The notes beneath the pieces were generated by a model that saw only the letters and a program-made list of their open reading frames with translations, was not told where the DNA came from and did no database searches. Below are positions 5,976-6,463 of a DNA stretch of 6,463 bases, piece by piece. How positions within the stretch are numbered: position 1 is the stretch's first letter; every line of letters starts with the position of its first letter. Origin of the DNA: an uncultured Clostridia bacterium (GTDB lineage: Bacteria; Bacillota; Clostridia; Oscillospirales; Butyricicoccaceae); NCBI GenBank assembly GCA_910586575.1, contig CAJUJQ010000165.1:1-6463 (forward strand), in the 5' to 3' direction. The position numbers and the translations under genes are program-made.

Positions 5976-6329
5976 CGGCGTCAGTTCCGGGATGTCCACA
6001 TACTTTTCCAGCAGGGCGAGGAACTGGTCAACATTGTCCTCCATTTCCTCACTGGTTGCCACCCAGTCCTCAAGACCAATGACCTCGTTGTTGAGCGCCG
6101 CCTGCTCTGCTTCGTAGCCCTCCAGCATCTTCTGGTAGCGCTCCCGGCGCAGATTGCCGAGTACCATGTCCTCATAGATCGAGTACCATGTCCTCATAGA
6201 TACGGGTGATGAGCTTGTCAATGTCCGCCAGACGCTTCTTTGCCTTTTCCAGCCGATGCTTGCCTCCCGGATGGACTTCTCCTGTTCCTTCCTCTGGCAC
6301 ATCAGCCAGTCCTTCTGAAAGCCCTCCAC
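5976..6329 (-). pseudogene. Remnant of a large serine recombinase (C-terminal coiled-coil/DUF4368-like region)
   Basis: On the minus strand, three pieces line up with the C-terminal half of transposon- and ICE-type large serine recombinases of Clostridia. Piece 1 is QKDWLMCQRKEQEKSIREA (to 6261). Piece 2 is HRLEKAKKRLADIDKLITR followed by IYEDMVL (6258 to about 6181), in a different frame. Piece 3 is IYEDMVLGNLRRERYQKM, LEGYEAEQAAL and, further on, VDQFLALLEKYVDIPELTP (6179 to 5976), back in the first frame. A single missing base near 6260-6261 shifts the frame, and a 22-bp tandem duplication at 6159-6202 shifts it back. After ELTP the usual continuation (REFVEKIVVH-type) is missing and unrelated sequence follows. 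The catalytic resolvase domain and the recombinase zinc domain are absent. It is non-functional as seen and marks an old or damaged mobile element beside the operon. The family call comes from remembered sequence pattern, not a search. Confidence 0.72.
6159..6202. repeat. 22-bp tandem duplication inside the recombinase remnant
   Basis: Two adjacent 22-base units (6159-6180 and 6181-6202), each starting GAGTACCATGTCCTCATAGA, differ only at the last base (C versus A). The unit encodes IYEDMVL on the minus strand, so that motif appears twice in different frames. Because 22 is not a multiple of three, the duplication shifts the reading frame. Confidence 0.95.
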
Positions 6330-6463
6330 ATAGCGCCCCGGCTATTGTAAACGATGCGGTTCGTGATCTTGTGTCGAATTTATACGGTTTCCAACTGTTT
6401 AAAGCGGAATCTAGTGCTCCATCCGGCCAAAAATCGAACTCGTTCTTGGGCTGGATTTCCGCA
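6330..6463. other. Unassigned end of window, open on both strands
   Basis: I recognise no gene here. On the minus strand a frame with no stop runs from 6462 into the recombinase remnant and ends at TGA 6172-6174. Its first part (for example KNEFDFWPDGALDSALNSW) matches no family that I know. On the plus strand one frame is also open to the window edge (for example IVNDAVRDLVSNLYGFQLF). One of these may be the edge of a gene that continues past the window, or both may be chance in decayed mobile-element DNA. Confidence 0.3.

Noticed and set aside
5400..6329. A single 309-codon minus-strand gene
   Set aside because: Its first part is the recombinase remnant and its second half is antisense to the intact ybaK-type gene, so it is not one protein.
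1..6463. tRNA, rRNA, CRISPR array, toxin-antitoxin or defence system
   Set aside because: No cloverleaf or CCA end, no regularly spaced repeats, and no small paired genes were seen; the coding regions are housekeeping apart from the recombinase remnant.

Overview
The window reads as a chromosomal housekeeping segment of a fairly GC-rich member of the Clostridia, most likely in the Oscillospiraceae/Ruminococcaceae range. The basis is the gene order (yceD-rpmF, then DUF512 protein-der-plsY-gpsA), strong AGGAGG-type ribosome binding sites, frequent TTG starts and the GC-leaning codon use. The taxon is an inference from gene content and order; no 16S rRNA or other marker is present.

Layout, left to right. 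Positions 2-355 hold the end of a YceD/DUF177 gene, followed by rpmF (ribosomal protein L32, 413-595) and a clear intrinsic terminator (617-647). Positions 648-887 form a gene-free stretch with at least six hairpins in a row, ending in a T-run just before the next ribosome binding site. Next comes a same-strand cluster: a DUF512 PDZ/radical-SAM-like protein (888-2210, TTG start), der (2283-3605), plsY (3696-4334, TTG start) and gpsA (4331-5344, overlapping plsY by 4 bp). A YbaK/ProX-type aminoacyl-tRNA editing protein follows at 5397-5870. The right end (about 5976-6329, minus strand) is a decayed C-terminal piece of a large serine recombinase. The last 134 bases cannot be assigned.

Functionally, YceD, L32 and Der belong to 50S ribosome production, while PlsY and GpsA supply the acyl acceptor and first acylation step of phospholipid synthesis. 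The DUF512 protein has no settled biochemical role but commonly sits beside der in Firmicutes. The YbaK-like protein would hydrolyse mischarged tRNA. The cluster therefore links translation quality and ribosome assembly to membrane lipid synthesis.

I see no convincing previously undescribed system. The parts most worth a second look are the hairpin array upstream of the DUF512 gene, which also causes a start-site trap, and the recombinase remnant, where a 22-bp tandem duplication restores the frame lost to an apparent 1-base deletion.
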